From Sphingomonas changnyeongensis (GTDB lineage: Bacteria > Pseudomonadota > Alphaproteobacteria > Sphingomonadales > Sphingomonadaceae), in the NCBI RefSeq assembly GCF_009913435.1, contig NZ_CP047895.1:628501-692500 (forward strand): a stretch of 64,000 nt of DNA, written 5' to 3'. Under the pieces are notes generated by a model, which was not told the DNA's origin, did not search any database, and was given only the letters and a program-made list of their open reading frames with translations. A program made the translations under genes and the position numbers. The stretch's first letter is position 1. Every line of letters starts with the position of its first letter. Shown piece by piece: positions 27,075-35,064 of the stretch.

Positions 27075-28331
27075 TTACTGGTTCATCGAATCGAAGAAAT
27101 CCTCGTTGGTCTTCGAATCCTTCATCTTGTCGAGCAGGAACTCCATCGCGTCGACCGTGCCCATCTGCATCAGGATGCGGCGCAGCACCCACATCTTGCT
27201 GAGCGTCGACTTGTCGACCAGCAGCTCTTCCTTGCGGGTGCCGGATTTGCCGACGTCCATCGCCGGGAAGATGCGCTTGTCGGCGACCTTGCGGTCAAGG
27301 ACGATTTCCGAGTTGCCGGTGCCCTTGAACTCTTCGAAGATCACCTCGTCCATGCGGCTGCCGGTATCGATCAGCGCGGTGGCGATGATCGACAGCGACC
27401 CGCCTTCCTCGATGTTGCGCGCCGCACCGAAGAAACGCTTCGGCCGCTGCAGCGCATTGGCATCGACGCCGCCGGTCAGCACCTTGCCCGAGCTGGGCAC
27501 GACAGTGTTGTAGGCGCGGCCCAGACGGGTGATCGAATCGAGCAGGATCACCACGTCCTTTTTGTGCTCGACCAGGCGCTTGGCCTTTTCGATCACCATT
27601 TCGGCGACCTGCACATGGCGCGACGCCGGTTCGTCGAAGGTCGAGCTGATCACCTCGCCCTTCACCGACCGCTGCATGTCGGTCACTTCCTCGGGCCGCT
27701 CGTCGATCAGCAGCACGATCAGGAACACTTCGGGATGGTTGGCGGTGATCGAGCGGGCGATGTTCTGGAGCAGCACCGTCTTGCCGACGCGCGGCGGCGC
27801 GACGATCAGCGCGCGCTGGCCCTTGCCCTGCGGCGCGATGATGTCGATCACCCGCGCCGACTTATCCTTGACCGTCGGATCGCCCAGGTCGAGCTTCAGC
27901 TTCTGTTCGGGATAGAGCGGGGTCAGATTGTCGAAATTGACCCGGTGGCGCACCACCTCGGGATCGTCGAAGTTCACCGCGACCAGCCGGGTGAGCGCGA
28001 AATAACGCTCGCCATCCTTGGGTCCGCGCACCTCGCCCTCGACCGTGTCACCGGTGCGCAGGCCGTATTTGCGCACCTGGTTGGGCGACACATAAATGTC
28101 GTCGGGACCGGCGAGGTAGTTGGCCTCCGGGCTGCGCAGAAAGCCGAAGCCGTCGGGCAGCACCTCGATCGTGCCCTCGCCCATGATCTGGACGCCATTT
28201 TCGGCCTCGGCCTTCAGGATGGCGAACATCAGATCCTGTTTGCGCAGCGTCGACGCCCCTTCGACGCCCAGCCGCTCGGCCATTTCGACCAATTCGGCCG
28301 GCGATTTTTTCTTCAGATCCTTGAGGTGCAT
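27075..28331 (-). CDS. rho: Transcription termination factor Rho
   Basis: Hexameric RNA helicase that ends transcription at C-rich rut sites. The 418-residue protein has the Rho N-terminal helical domain ([17 protein letters not shown]), the cold-shock-like RNA-binding domain ([18 protein letters not shown] and [19 protein letters not shown]), and Walker [16 protein letters not shown]. It also has [17 protein letters not shown], Walker [17 protein letters not shown], the Q-loop/R-loop region, and a C-terminal KMWVLRRIL. All motifs are intact. A 254-bp upstream leader (28332-28585) may carry Rho-dependent self-regulation as in other bacteria. rho precedes hemJ and hemE in reverse order toward the origin. 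Confidence 0.98.
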   Translation of the reverse strand: MHLKDLKKKSPAELVEMAERLGVEGASTLRKQDLMFAILKAEAENGVQIMGEGTIEVLPDGFGFLRSPEANYLAGPDDIYVSPNQVRKYGLRTGDTVEGEVRGPKDGERYFALTRLVAVNFDDPEVVRHRVNFDNLTPLYPEQKLKLDLGDPTVKDKSARVIDIIAPQGKGQRALIVAPPRVGKTVLLQNIARSITANHPEVFLIVLLIDERPEEVTDMQRSVKGEVISSTFDEPASRHVQVAEMVIEKAKRLVEHKKDVVILLDSITRLGRAYNTVVPSSGKVLTGGVDANALQRPKRFFGAARNIEEGGSLSIIATALIDTGSRMDEVIFEEFKGTGNSEIVLDRKVADKRIFPAMDVGKSGTRKEELLVDKSTLSKMWVLRRILMQMGTVDAMEFLLDKMKDSKTNEDFFDSMNQ

Positions 28332-28491
28332 GTAAAGTCCGGTGGCTAGGGGCTTGGGGGTGGAGCGATCGTCTCGGACCGGAGCCGGTCAACAGCCGGT
28401 CATCGGGCGACGACACAAGCAGACGAACGACACAGACGCGGATCGACGATGCCCGGTGCGGCGCAGGACGCGTCCGCAGGCAGATGCCAAC

Positions 28492-28520
28492 GAGTTAGGC
28501 AGCGGTCCAAGGCGAGTCAA
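28492..28520 (-). promoter_or_regulatory. Possible promoter of rho in the hemJ-rho gap
   Basis: On the minus strand TTGACT (28515-28520), a 17-bp spacer and TAACTC (28492-28497). The -35 is good and the -10 is poor. A GCCGGGG/CCCCGGC hairpin at 28521-28537 lies just upstream and could end the hemJ transcript. The rest of the 254-bp gap is GC-rich leader with no gene seen. Confidence 0.35.
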
Positions 28521-28585
28521 GCCGGGGCGTCCCCGGCAGCCAGAGCCCCCGGCCAGCACCTGACGGGGAGGCAGAAGCCGCTGCG

Positions 28586-29029
28586 TCAGAACGGCTTCAG
28601 CACCACCAGCCAGACGATCAGCACGACGCCCAGCGCGGGCAGCTCGTTGAGCATCCGCAGCCGGCGATCCGGCAGCGTCGCCCGCCCCTCACTGAGCTTG
28701 CGCGCATAGCCGACCGCCCAGCCATGAAAGCCGCTCAGCCCGAAAACGAGCGCCATCTTGGCATGCAGCCAGCCCGACGCCCACCACTGGCCCCCGGCGG
28801 CAAGCAGCAGCCCGAACAGCCAGACCGCGATCAGCGCCGGCGTCAGGATGATCCGGCGCAGCCGCGCCTCGCGCTCCACCCAGCGCGCCGCCTCGTCCGG
28901 CCGGCTGAGCGCATCCTGATGATGGATCAGATAGCGGGGGAAAATGAACAGCCCCGCCATCCAGAAAATCACGAAGATGATGTGCGCGGCCTTCAGCCAG
29001 TCATAGGCGGGCGCAAGCCAGGCTGCCAT
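28586..29029 (-). CDS. hemJ: HemJ-type protoporphyrinogen IX oxidase
   Basis: A 147-residue membrane protein of the HemJ (UPF0093) family, which oxidises protoporphyrinogen IX to protoporphyrin IX in bacteria without HemG or HemY. It has about four hydrophobic helices. The conserved N-terminal His is in LKAAHIIFVIFWMAGLFIFPRYL, and the family Lys is in WLHAKMALVFGLSGFHGW, the two residues shown to be essential in characterised HemJ. It is placed between hemE and rho, a typical alphaproteobacterial haem neighbourhood. The ATG at 29029 overlaps the hemE stop by one base (TGATG), so translation is coupled. Confidence 0.93.
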   Translation of the reverse strand: MAAWLAPAYDWLKAAHIIFVIFWMAGLFIFPRYLIHHQDALSRPDEAARWVEREARLRRIILTPALIAVWLFGLLLAAGGQWWASGWLHAKMALVFGLSGFHGWAVGYARKLSEGRATLPDRRLRMLNELPALGVVLIVWLVVLKPF

Positions 29030-30057
29030 CAGCCGCCTTTCCGCACGCGGGCCAGCAATTGTTCGACACGCTCGATCGGGGTGTCGAGCAGAATGCCGTG
29101 CCCGAGGTTGAACACATGCGGCCGACCGGCAAAGGCATCCAGCACCCGGTCAATCGCCGCATCGAGCGGGGCGCCGCCTGCGATCAGCGCCAGCGGATCG
29201 AGATTGCCCTGCACCGGCAACCCTTCGGGCAGATTGGCGTTCGCCCAGGCCGGATCGACCGTCTCGTCCAGCCCGACCGCATCGACGCCGGTTTCACGCG
29301 CATAAGCGGGCAGCTTGCCCCCCGACCCTTTGGGAAAGCCGATGATCGGCGTGTCGGGATGCCGCGCCCGCAGCGCCTTCACGATCCGTTCGGTCGGCGC
29401 GATGACCCAGGTCTCATACTGATCGGGCGACAGGCTGCCGGCCCAGCTGTCGAACAGCTGCACGGCATGGACGCCCGCCTGAATCTGGCGGTCGAGATAA
29501 TCGATGGTCGCCTGCTCGATCGCGGTGATGATCGCGCCAAAGGCTTGAGGGTCGCGATACGCCATGCGCCGCGCCTCGGCCTGTTCGCGGCTGCCCTCGC
29601 CCGCCACCATATAGGTCGCGACCGTCCAGGGGCTGCCGGCAAAGCCGAGAAACGTCACCGCCGGATCGAGCGCGCCTGCGACCAGCCGGACCGTTTCATA
29701 GACCGGATCGAGTCGCGCCGGCACCGGGGCCAGTTGTTCAAGCGCGGTGTCGACCAGCCTGGGGCTCAGCTGCGGCCCTTCGCCCGCCAGGAAGCGCAGA
29801 TCCTGCCCCAGCGCATGGGGAATGACGAGAATGTCAGAAAACAGGATCGCCCCGTCGAATCCGAACCGGCGCAGCGGCTGCAGCGTGACTTCGGCAGCCG
29901 CCGCGCTGTCATGCACAAGCTCGAGAAAACCGCCCTTTTCCGCCCGCAAGGCGCGATATTCGGGAAGGTAACGGCCGGCCTGGCGCATGAGCCAGACGGG
30001 CGGGGGATCACGGCGCTCGCCCCGCAGGACGGCAAGCAAGGGACGATCGCTCTTCAT
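29029..30057 (-). CDS. hemE: Uroporphyrinogen decarboxylase
   Basis: HemE removes four acetate carboxyls from uroporphyrinogen III to give coproporphyrinogen III in haem synthesis. The 342-residue protein shows the active-site motif WLMRQAGRYLPEYR near residue 23-36, the invariant Asp in LFSDILVIPHALGQ, GFAGSPWTVATYMV, LFDSWAGSLSPDQYE and the C-terminal FNLGHGILLDTPIE. Length and motifs are normal. The ATG at 30057 follows AAGGAT. Upstream lies the probable replication origin, the same gene-origin arrangement as in Caulobacter. Confidence 0.97.
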   Translation of the reverse strand: MKSDRPLLAVLRGERRDPPPVWLMRQAGRYLPEYRALRAEKGGFLELVHDSAAAAEVTLQPLRRFGFDGAILFSDILVIPHALGQDLRFLAGEGPQLSPRLVDTALEQLAPVPARLDPVYETVRLVAGALDPAVTFLGFAGSPWTVATYMVAGEGSREQAEARRMAYRDPQAFGAIITAIEQATIDYLDRQIQAGVHAVQLFDSWAGSLSPDQYETWVIAPTERIVKALRARHPDTPIIGFPKGSGGKLPAYARETGVDAVGLDETVDPAWANANLPEGLPVQGNLDPLALIAGGAPLDAAIDRVLDAFAGRPHVFNLGHGILLDTPIERVEQLLARVRKGG

Positions 30058-30102
30058 CTTATCCTTTTCTTAAGGTTCGGGTGGTTGATGATGTTAGAGC
30101 GC

Positions 30103-30274
30103 GAGTCATGGGAATTCAGGACGCATCCTGATCCTGCCAACAATTTGACGGCGTGGGAATCCGCAAAAGCGCCGCGAGTCGTTTCGCTCCTCCCCATTAT
30201 CCACATGGTCTGGATGAAAATTCGGGGCTGTGGACGGCATGGTGTGCGAATCACCGGACAGCGGGGCCTGAATC
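30103..30274. promoter_or_regulatory. Cluster of five GANTC (CcrM) methylation sites in the origin region
   Basis: GAGTC at 30103 and 30176 and GAATC at 30157, 30248 and 30270. At this base composition roughly one would be expected. In Caulobacter CcrM methylates GANTC to time origin-linked functions. Confidence 0.6.
30197..30205 (+). promoter_or_regulatory. DnaA box, perfect consensus
   Basis: TTATCCACA, a 9 of 9 match to the DnaA consensus, in the middle of the hemE-ppsR gap. Confidence 0.8.
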
Positions 30275-30309
30275 GCCCGTTCGATGCTTCCCCTTGCGTG
30301 TCACGCGGC

Positions 30310-30318
30310 TTTTCCACA
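30310..30318 (+). promoter_or_regulatory. DnaA box, one mismatch
   Basis: TTTTCCACA, 8 of 9 to consensus, 13 bp before the ppsR start codon. Confidence 0.6.
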
Positions 30319-30330
30319 GGGATATGCCCC

Positions 30331-31146
30331 GTGACCACGCGCCTGCACCTTCATCTGCTGTCGGATTCGACCGGCGAGACGCTTGAGACCATCGCCAAGG
30401 CGGCGCTTGCCCAGTTCGACGGGGTGGAAACGATCAGGCATTTCTGGCCGATGGTCCGCTCCGAGGCCAATCTGGAGCGCATTCTCGAGGAAATCGGCCA
30501 GAATCCGGGGCTGGTGCTGTTCACCCTGGTCAATCCCGAAACGCGGCAGCGGCTGGAGACGCGCTGCCGCACGCTCGGCCTGCCGATCGTCGCCGCGCTC
30601 GATCCGGTGACCGATGCGCTGTCGTCGATGCTGGGGCAGGCGGCCAAGGCGCGGCCGGGGCGGCAGCATGCGCTCGACGCTGCTTATTTCGCGCGGGTCG
30701 AGGCGATCCAGTTCACCATCGCCCATGATGACGGCATCGGTGCCGAGGATTGGGAAGATGCCGATATCGTGCTCGCCGGCATTTCGCGCACGTCGAAGAC
30801 GCCGACGTCCATCTATCTGGCCAACAAGGGTTATAAGGTCGCGAACATTCCGCTGGTCGTCGAATCGCCGCCGCCTGACAGCCTTTACCGGCTGCGTCGC
30901 CCGCTGGTCGTCGGGCTGACGACCAGCGTCGAGCGGCTGGTCGCGGTGCGCCGCAACCGGCTGCTGTCGCTCAATCAGACGCCCGAGACCGATTATGTCG
31001 ATCAGGATGCGGTGCGCGCCGAGCTGGCGTTCGCCCGGCGCATCTTCGCCGATCATGACTGGCCGGTGATCGACGTCACCCGCCGTTCGATCGAGGAAAC
31101 CGCAGCCGCGGTCATCAACTTCGTCAATGAGCGCAGGCCATGCTGA
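30331..31146 (+). CDS. ppsR: Bifunctional kinase/pyrophosphorylase PpsR (DUF299), PPDK/PEP synthase regulator
   Basis: DUF299 proteins switch pyruvate phosphate dikinase or PEP synthase off and on by ADP-dependent phosphorylation and Pi-dependent dephosphorylation of a Thr. The 271-residue protein begins LHLHLLSDSTGETLE, the family signature, and carries the P-loop VLAGISRTSKTPTS at about residue 150, followed by IYLANKGYKVANIPLV. I start at GTG 30331. The ORF is open far upstream into the origin gap, but the family start coincides with this GTG. It is the first gene on the plus-strand side of the origin, the place of CC0001 in Caulobacter. Confidence 0.93.
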   Translation: MTTRLHLHLLSDSTGETLETIAKAALAQFDGVETIRHFWPMVRSEANLERILEEIGQNPGLVLFTLVNPETRQRLETRCRTLGLPIVAALDPVTDALSSMLGQAAKARPGRQHALDAAYFARVEAIQFTIAHDDGIGAEDWEDADIVLAGISRTSKTPTSIYLANKGYKVANIPLVVESPPPDSLYRLRRPLVVGLTTSVERLVAVRRNRLLSLNQTPETDYVDQDAVRAELAFARRIFADHDWPVIDVTRRSIEETAAAVINFVNERRPC

Positions 31147-31733
31147 TCCTTGCCTCGCAAAGCGCCGCGCGGCGGGCGATGCTGACCGCCGCCGGGGTGG
31201 CGTTTGCCGCCGAAAGCCCGGGGGTCGATGAGGATGCCGCCAAGCAGGGGCTGCGCGCCGAGGGGCTGGACCCCCGCGCGCTCGCCGATGCGCTGGCCGA
31301 GCTGAAGGCGATGCGCCTGTCGCTGCGCCATCCGGGGGCGCTGGTGCTCGGCTGTGATTCGGTGGTCGCGCTCGACGATGGCACGGTGCTCGACAAGCCC
31401 GCCGACCGGGCCGAGGCCGCCGCCCATCTGCGCGCCATGTCGGGCCGCGTCCATCAGCTGCATTCGGCGGCGGTGATCTGCGAAAATGGCCGTCCCGTGT
31501 GGCGGGTCGTCGACCGCGCCGCGATGCATGTGCGCAAGCTGTCCGACGCGTTCATCGCGGACTATCTCGATCAGGACTGGGAAGCGGTGCGCTGGTGCGT
31601 CGGCGTCTACCGGATCGAAGGGCCGGGGGCGCAGCTGTTCACGCGGATCGACGGCAGCCATTTCACCATCATGGGCCTGCCGCTGCTGCCGCTGCTCGAT
31701 TATCTGCGCATCCGGGGACTGTTGACGTCATGA
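31140..31733 (+). CDS. Maf-like nucleoside-triphosphate pyrophosphatase
   Basis: A 197-residue Maf/HAM1-like protein that hydrolyses non-canonical or canonical nucleoside triphosphates as a house-cleaning enzyme. Features: LILASQSAARRAML at the N terminus (family SxSxxRR), the LGCDSVVALDDGTVLDKPADRAEA metal site with the catalytic Asp, MSGRVHQLHSAAVI and IDGSHFTIMGLPLLPLLDYL. The sequence fits the maf-2 type more than the YhdE dTTPase. It overlaps the end of ppsR by 7 bp and the aroE start by ATGA, as in the Caulobacter CC0001-CC0005 run. Confidence 0.9.
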   Translation: MLILASQSAARRAMLTAAGVAFAAESPGVDEDAAKQGLRAEGLDPRALADALAELKAMRLSLRHPGALVLGCDSVVALDDGTVLDKPADRAEAAAHLRAMSGRVHQLHSAAVICENGRPVWRVVDRAAMHVRKLSDAFIADYLDQDWEAVRWCVGVYRIEGPGAQLFTRIDGSHFTIMGLPLLPLLDYLRIRGLLTS

Positions 31734-32539
31734 CGCCTTATGCCGAGGTGATCGGGGATCCGATCGCCCATTCCAAATCGCCGCTGATCCATGGCTTCTG
31801 GCTCGAACGGCTCGGCCTCGACGGTGCCTATCGCGCCGCCCATGTCCGCCCCGAGGACCTTGCCGGCTATTTCGCCGGGCGCGCTGCCGATCCCGCATGG
31901 CGCGGGTGCAACATCACCGTGCCGCACAAGGAAGCGGCGCTGGCGCATGTGCTCGACCGCGGCGATGTCCGCGGCACGATCGGCGCGATCAACCTTGCCT
32001 ATCGTGACCGCGACGGCGCGATCGTCGGCGCGAACACCGATGCGGCGGGGTTTTATGATCCGATTTCCGCGCTCGACCTGACCGGTGAGCCGGTGACGGT
32101 GATCGGTGCGGGTGGCGCGGCGCGCGCCGTGCTGTTCGCGCTCGCGCGGATGGGGGCGGGGCCGGTCACGATCCTCAACCGCACGCCGATGCGCGGTGCC
32201 GCGCTGCTTGCCGCTTTCGGGCTGAAGGGCCGCGCCCTTCCATTGTCCGCGCCGCTGCCGCCGGCGCGGCTGCTCGTCAACGCCTCCACCCTCGGCATGA
32301 CCGGCCAGCCGCCGCTCGACATCGATCTGTCGCCGCTGCCCGGCGATGCCATCGTCTATGACATTGTCTATGCCCCGCGCGAGACGGCACTGCTGCGCGC
32401 GGCGGCGGCACGCGGGCTCGACATTGTCGACGGGCTGGCGATGCTGATCGGCCAGGCGGCCTATGCGTTTGAAATCCTGTTCGGCCAGCCCGCCCCGCGC
32501 GAGCATGACGACGCGCTGCGGGATCTGCTCGGCGCATGA
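31730..32539 (+). CDS. aroE: Shikimate dehydrogenase
   Basis: AroE reduces 3-dehydroshikimate to shikimate with NADPH in aromatic amino acid synthesis. The 269-residue protein starts YAEVIGDPIAHSKSPLIHGFWL with the substrate Ser pair. It has CNITVPHKEAA with the catalytic Lys, GANTDAAGFYD with the catalytic Asp, the Rossmann loop VIGAGGAARAVLFAL, ILNRTPMRGAALL, and VNASTLGMTG. I start at the ATG at 31730, overlapping the maf stop. The upstream in-frame extension overlaps maf and is not needed. Coupled to coaE by an ATGA overlap. Confidence 0.96.
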   Translation: MTPYAEVIGDPIAHSKSPLIHGFWLERLGLDGAYRAAHVRPEDLAGYFAGRAADPAWRGCNITVPHKEAALAHVLDRGDVRGTIGAINLAYRDRDGAIVGANTDAAGFYDPISALDLTGEPVTVIGAGGAARAVLFALARMGAGPVTILNRTPMRGAALLAAFGLKGRALPLSAPLPPARLLVNASTLGMTGQPPLDIDLSPLPGDAIVYDIVYAPRETALLRAAAARGLDIVDGLAMLIGQAAYAFEILFGQPAPREHDDALRDLLGA

Positions 32540-33225
32540 TCCTGCTCGGGCTGACCGGCTCCATCGGCATGGGCAAATCGACGGTCGCGGCGATGTTCCG
32601 CCGGCTGGGCGTGCCGGTGTTCGATGCCGATCAGGAGGTGCACCGGCTGCAGGGGCCGGGCGGGGCGCTGGTCGCCGAGATCGAGGCGCTTTTTCCGGGG
32701 ACGACGGGTCCGCTTGGCGTCGACCGTCAGGCGCTGGGCCGGGTGGTGCTGCACGACAAGGCCGCGCTTCACCGCCTCGAATCGCTCATCCACCCGGCGG
32801 TCGCGCGGGCGCGGGCGCGGTTCCTGCGCCGCCATGCGGCCCGGCGGCTGGCGGTGCTCGACATTCCGCTTCTCTATGAAAAACAGGGCTGGCGCGCCGT
32901 CGATGCCGTGGTCGTGGTGTCCGCCCCGGCCTGGATGCAGCGCCGCCGGGTGCTGGCGCGGCCGGGCATGACCCCGGCCAAACTCGCCCGTGTCCGCGCG
33001 CTCCAGCTGCCCGATGCCGAAAAACGCCGCCGCGCGGATTTCGTCATCGACACCGGCGGGCTGATCGATCGCACGCGCGCCGATGTTTACCGTCTCGTCA
33101 CTTGCCTCCGCGCGCACGGCGTCCGATATTGCCGCCAATGCGCGAGATCGTCTTCGACACCGAAACCACCGGCATCCAGGTCTCAGAAGGGCACCGGATG
33201 GTCGAGATCGGGTGCGTCGAGCTGA
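32536..33225 (+). CDS. coaE: Dephospho-CoA kinase, with C-terminal extension overlapping dnaQ
   Basis: CoaE phosphorylates dephospho-CoA as the last step of coenzyme A synthesis. It has the P-loop GLTGSIGMGKST at residues 5-16, FDADQEVH, LIHPAVARARARF, VLDIPLLYE and a LID/CoA segment with RARALQLPDAEKRRRADFVIDTGG. Homologues end near residue 195 (LVTCLRA). Here the frame runs 33 residues further, to 229, with an Arg/Ser-rich tail read through the first 88 bp of dnaQ in another frame. I see no stop in any frame near the usual end, so this may be the true gene or a small sequence error. The aroE-coaE overlap is ATGA. Confidence 0.92.
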   Translation: MILLGLTGSIGMGKSTVAAMFRRLGVPVFDADQEVHRLQGPGGALVAEIEALFPGTTGPLGVDRQALGRVVLHDKAALHRLESLIHPAVARARARFLRRHAARRLAVLDIPLLYEKQGWRAVDAVVVVSAPAWMQRRRVLARPGMTPAKLARVRALQLPDAEKRRRADFVIDTGGLIDRTRADVYRLVTCLRAHGVRYCRQCARSSSTPKPPASRSQKGTGWSRSGASS

Positions 33226-33851
33226 TCAACCGAGTCGAGACCGGCCGGGTGTTCCATGCCTATTTCAACCCCGAACGCTCGATGCCGCCCGAGGCGCAGG
33301 CGGTCCACGGCCTGTCGGAAAGCTTCCTGTCGGGTCAGAAGCTGTTCGTCGAGCTGTGCGAGGAGCTGCTCGACTTTCTGGAGGACAGCCCGCTCGTCGC
33401 GCACAATGCGGCGTTCGATTTCGCCTTTCTGAACCATGAGCTGGGCGTGGCCGGGCGGCTGCACATCCCGCGCGCGCGGATGGTCGACACGCTTGCCTTG
33501 TCGCGCGCCAAGCATCCGGGTGCCAAGCACAGCCTTGATGCGCTGTGCACGCGCTACGGCGTCGATCGCAGCCACCGGATCAAGCATGGCGCGCTGCTCG
33601 ACGCGCAGCTGCTTGCGCAATGCTATGTCGAACTGACCGGTGGCCGGCAGATCGGCCTTTCTCTCGGCGCCGAGGCCGTGGCCGGCCCCGGGCCTGCGCC
33701 CGCGCCCGCAACCGGGCAGCCGGCGTCGCGCCCGGCGCGGCCGCCCCGGCCGCACGCCGCTTCGCATGACGAGCTTGCCCGTCATGCGGCCTTTCTCCAG
33801 CAGATCAGCAATCCGTTGTGGCTGGAGGGTGCGGCGGCCCCGGCCGCCTGA
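33138..33851 (+). CDS. dnaQ: DNA polymerase III epsilon subunit (3'-5' exonuclease)
   Basis: The proofreading exonuclease of the replicative polymerase. The 237-residue protein has Exo I MREIVFDTETTG at residues 1-12, an HGLSESFL segment, Exo II VAHNAAFDFAFLNHEL with the catalytic Asp, and Exo III HSLDALCTRYGVD with a catalytic His and Asp nearby in HGALLDAQLLAQCYVELTGGRQ. The C-terminal 45 residues are Pro/Ala-rich and would bind the alpha subunit. I chose the ATG at 33138. A longer reading to 33102 is possible but less family-like. It lies 88 bp inside the coaE frame. Confidence 0.95.
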   Translation: MREIVFDTETTGIQVSEGHRMVEIGCVELINRVETGRVFHAYFNPERSMPPEAQAVHGLSESFLSGQKLFVELCEELLDFLEDSPLVAHNAAFDFAFLNHELGVAGRLHIPRARMVDTLALSRAKHPGAKHSLDALCTRYGVDRSHRIKHGALLDAQLLAQCYVELTGGRQIGLSLGAEAVAGPGPAPAPATGQPASRPARPPRPHAASHDELARHAAFLQQISNPLWLEGAAAPAA

Positions 33852-33901
33852 GTGAAAGACGCCGGCAGCCACCCGGTTCCGGCGTGGTGAAGGAGAGAAA
33901 G

Positions 33902-34483
33902 ATGGAAGTCCGCGTCTCAGGCCATCAGGTCGATGTGGGAGAATCGCTGCGCTCGCACGCCGAGGAGCGCGTCCACAGCATCGCCGAAAAGTACTTCGCC
34001 CGCGCGATTTCCGCCCAGGTCCGGTTCGGCAAGGGGCCGCATGACCATCGGTTCGACTGCGAAATCGTGATCTATGTGCCCGGCGGTGTCGTGCTGAAGG
34101 GCAGCACGCGGGCGAACGAGGCGCAGCCGGCGTTCGAGGAAGCGCTCGCCAAGATCGAAAAGCAGCTGCGCCGGCATCACCGCCGGATCAAGGACCGCGC
34201 CGGCCAGGCCGCGGCGGTTCAGGCAGCATTCGACGATGCCGGCTATACGGTGTTCAGCCTGCCTGAGCCGGAAGAGGATGAACAGCTTGCCGACAATGCG
34301 CCGATCATTGCCGAAACCCGGGTCGATGTGCCCGATGCCAGCGTGTCCGACGCCGTGCTGATGCTGGACCTGCGCAACACCAATGCGCTTTTGTTCAAGA
34401 ACAGCGCGACAGGCATATTGAATATGGTCTATCGGCGCGGCGACGGCACGATCGGCTGGGTGGAGCCAGAGCGCACCGCCTGA
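33902..34483 (+). CDS. hpf: Long-form ribosome hibernation promoting factor
   Basis: HPF binds idle 30S subunits and, in the long form, pairs two ribosomes into 100S dimers in stationary phase. The 193-residue protein has the N-terminal S30AE domain (MEVRVSGHQVDVGESLRSHAEERV, FGKGPHDHRFDCEIVIYVPGG, EALAKIEKQLRRHHRRIKDR) and the C-terminal dimerisation domain (MLDLRNTNALLFKNSATGILNMVYRRGDGTIGWVEP). The ATG at 33902 has a strong AAGGAGAG Shine-Dalgarno. It is followed by tandem hairpins and ptsN. No rpoN gene is next to it, unlike the usual rpoN-hpf-ptsN order. Confidence 0.95.
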   Translation: MEVRVSGHQVDVGESLRSHAEERVHSIAEKYFARAISAQVRFGKGPHDHRFDCEIVIYVPGGVVLKGSTRANEAQPAFEEALAKIEKQLRRHHRRIKDRAGQAAAVQAAFDDAGYTVFSLPEPEEDEQLADNAPIIAETRVDVPDASVSDAVLMLDLRNTNALLFKNSATGILNMVYRRGDGTIGWVEPERTA

Positions 34484-34506
34484 TGCCGGTTCAGGCCTGA
34501 TTCGGA

Positions 34507-34558
34507 GGGCCGGGCGCAATCCCGGCCCTGACGCAATCTTAACGATTGCGTTTCCTCA
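34507..34558 (+). terminator. Tandem hairpins between hpf and ptsN
   Basis: First hairpin GGGCCGGG (34507-34514) with CCCGGCCC (34521-34528). Second hairpin ACGCAATC (34531-34538) with GATTGCGT (34544-34551) followed by TTCCTCATTT. The second looks like a modest Rho-independent terminator, so ptsN may have its own promoter or be expressed by partial read-through. Confidence 0.5.
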
Positions 34559-34596
34559 TTTGCGCGCCCGGCTGTTTCGGGCGCTTGGGTTGTGTG

Positions 34597-35064
34597 ATGG
34601 ACGATTTCAGCCGGTTCCTGCCCCATGAGGCGGTCATGGCCGACTTGGCGGCGGCCAATAAGAAAACGCTGTTCCAGTCGCTTTCATCGCTTGCCGAACG
34701 GGTGATGGGCCTGGATGGCAAGCAGGTGCTCGACCGGCTGAACGAGCGGGAGCGGCTTGGCACCACCGGTTTCGGCGGCGGCGTCGCCATTCCCCATGGC
34801 CGGATGCCGGGGCTGGACCGGGTGCGCGGTGCCTTTGTGCGGCTGGCACGGCCGATTGATTATGGTGCGATCGACGATCTGCCGGTCGACATGGTGTTCA
34901 TGCTGATGTCGCCCGCCGATGCCGGGGCCGACCATCTGAAGGCGCTGGCGCAGGTCAGCCGCAGGATGCGCGACCGTGCCTTTCTTGCCAAGCTGCGCGG
35001 TGCTGCCTCCCCCGATGCGCTCTATGCGCTGTTCACGGCGACCGAAACCCGCGATGCAGCCTGA
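34597..35064 (+). CDS. ptsN: PTS IIA-type nitrogen regulatory protein PtsN
   Basis: EIIA-Ntr, the last phosphate acceptor of the nitrogen-related phosphotransferase chain, which modulates potassium and nitrogen responses. The 155-residue protein has the EIIA fold with the active-site His in GGVAIPHGRMPGL at about residue 66-78. It also has RGAFVRLARPIDYGAIDDLPVDMVFMLMSPADAGADHLKALAQVSR, the characteristic EIIA-Ntr stretch. I start at ATG 34597 (MDDFSRFLPHEAVM). The thioesterase ATG at 35054 lies inside its last codons, an 11-bp overlap, so the two are coupled. Confidence 0.93.
   Translation: MDDFSRFLPHEAVMADLAAANKKTLFQSLSSLAERVMGLDGKQVLDRLNERERLGTTGFGGGVAIPHGRMPGLDRVRGAFVRLARPIDYGAIDDLPVDMVFMLMSPADAGADHLKALAQVSRRMRDRAFLAKLRGAASPDALYALFTATETRDAA

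Larger units (their letters stand above)
30058..30330. other. oriC: Probable chromosomal replication origin (oriC), hemE-ppsR gap
   Basis: This 273-bp gap is one of the largest in the window and separates hemE (minus) from ppsR (plus), exactly the gene pair that flanks the Caulobacter origin. It contains a perfect DnaA box at 30197-30205, a one-mismatch box at 30310-30318, a weaker inverted box at 30209-30217 (TCTGGATGA, 7 of 9) and a core-only box at 30229-30237 (TGTGGACGG, 6 of 9). It also has five GANTC sites and an AT-rich patch at 30058-30077 near hemE. parA, parB and two parS-like sites lie 6-10 kb away. No open gene is seen in it. Function as oriC is inferred from context and motifs. 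Confidence 0.75.
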
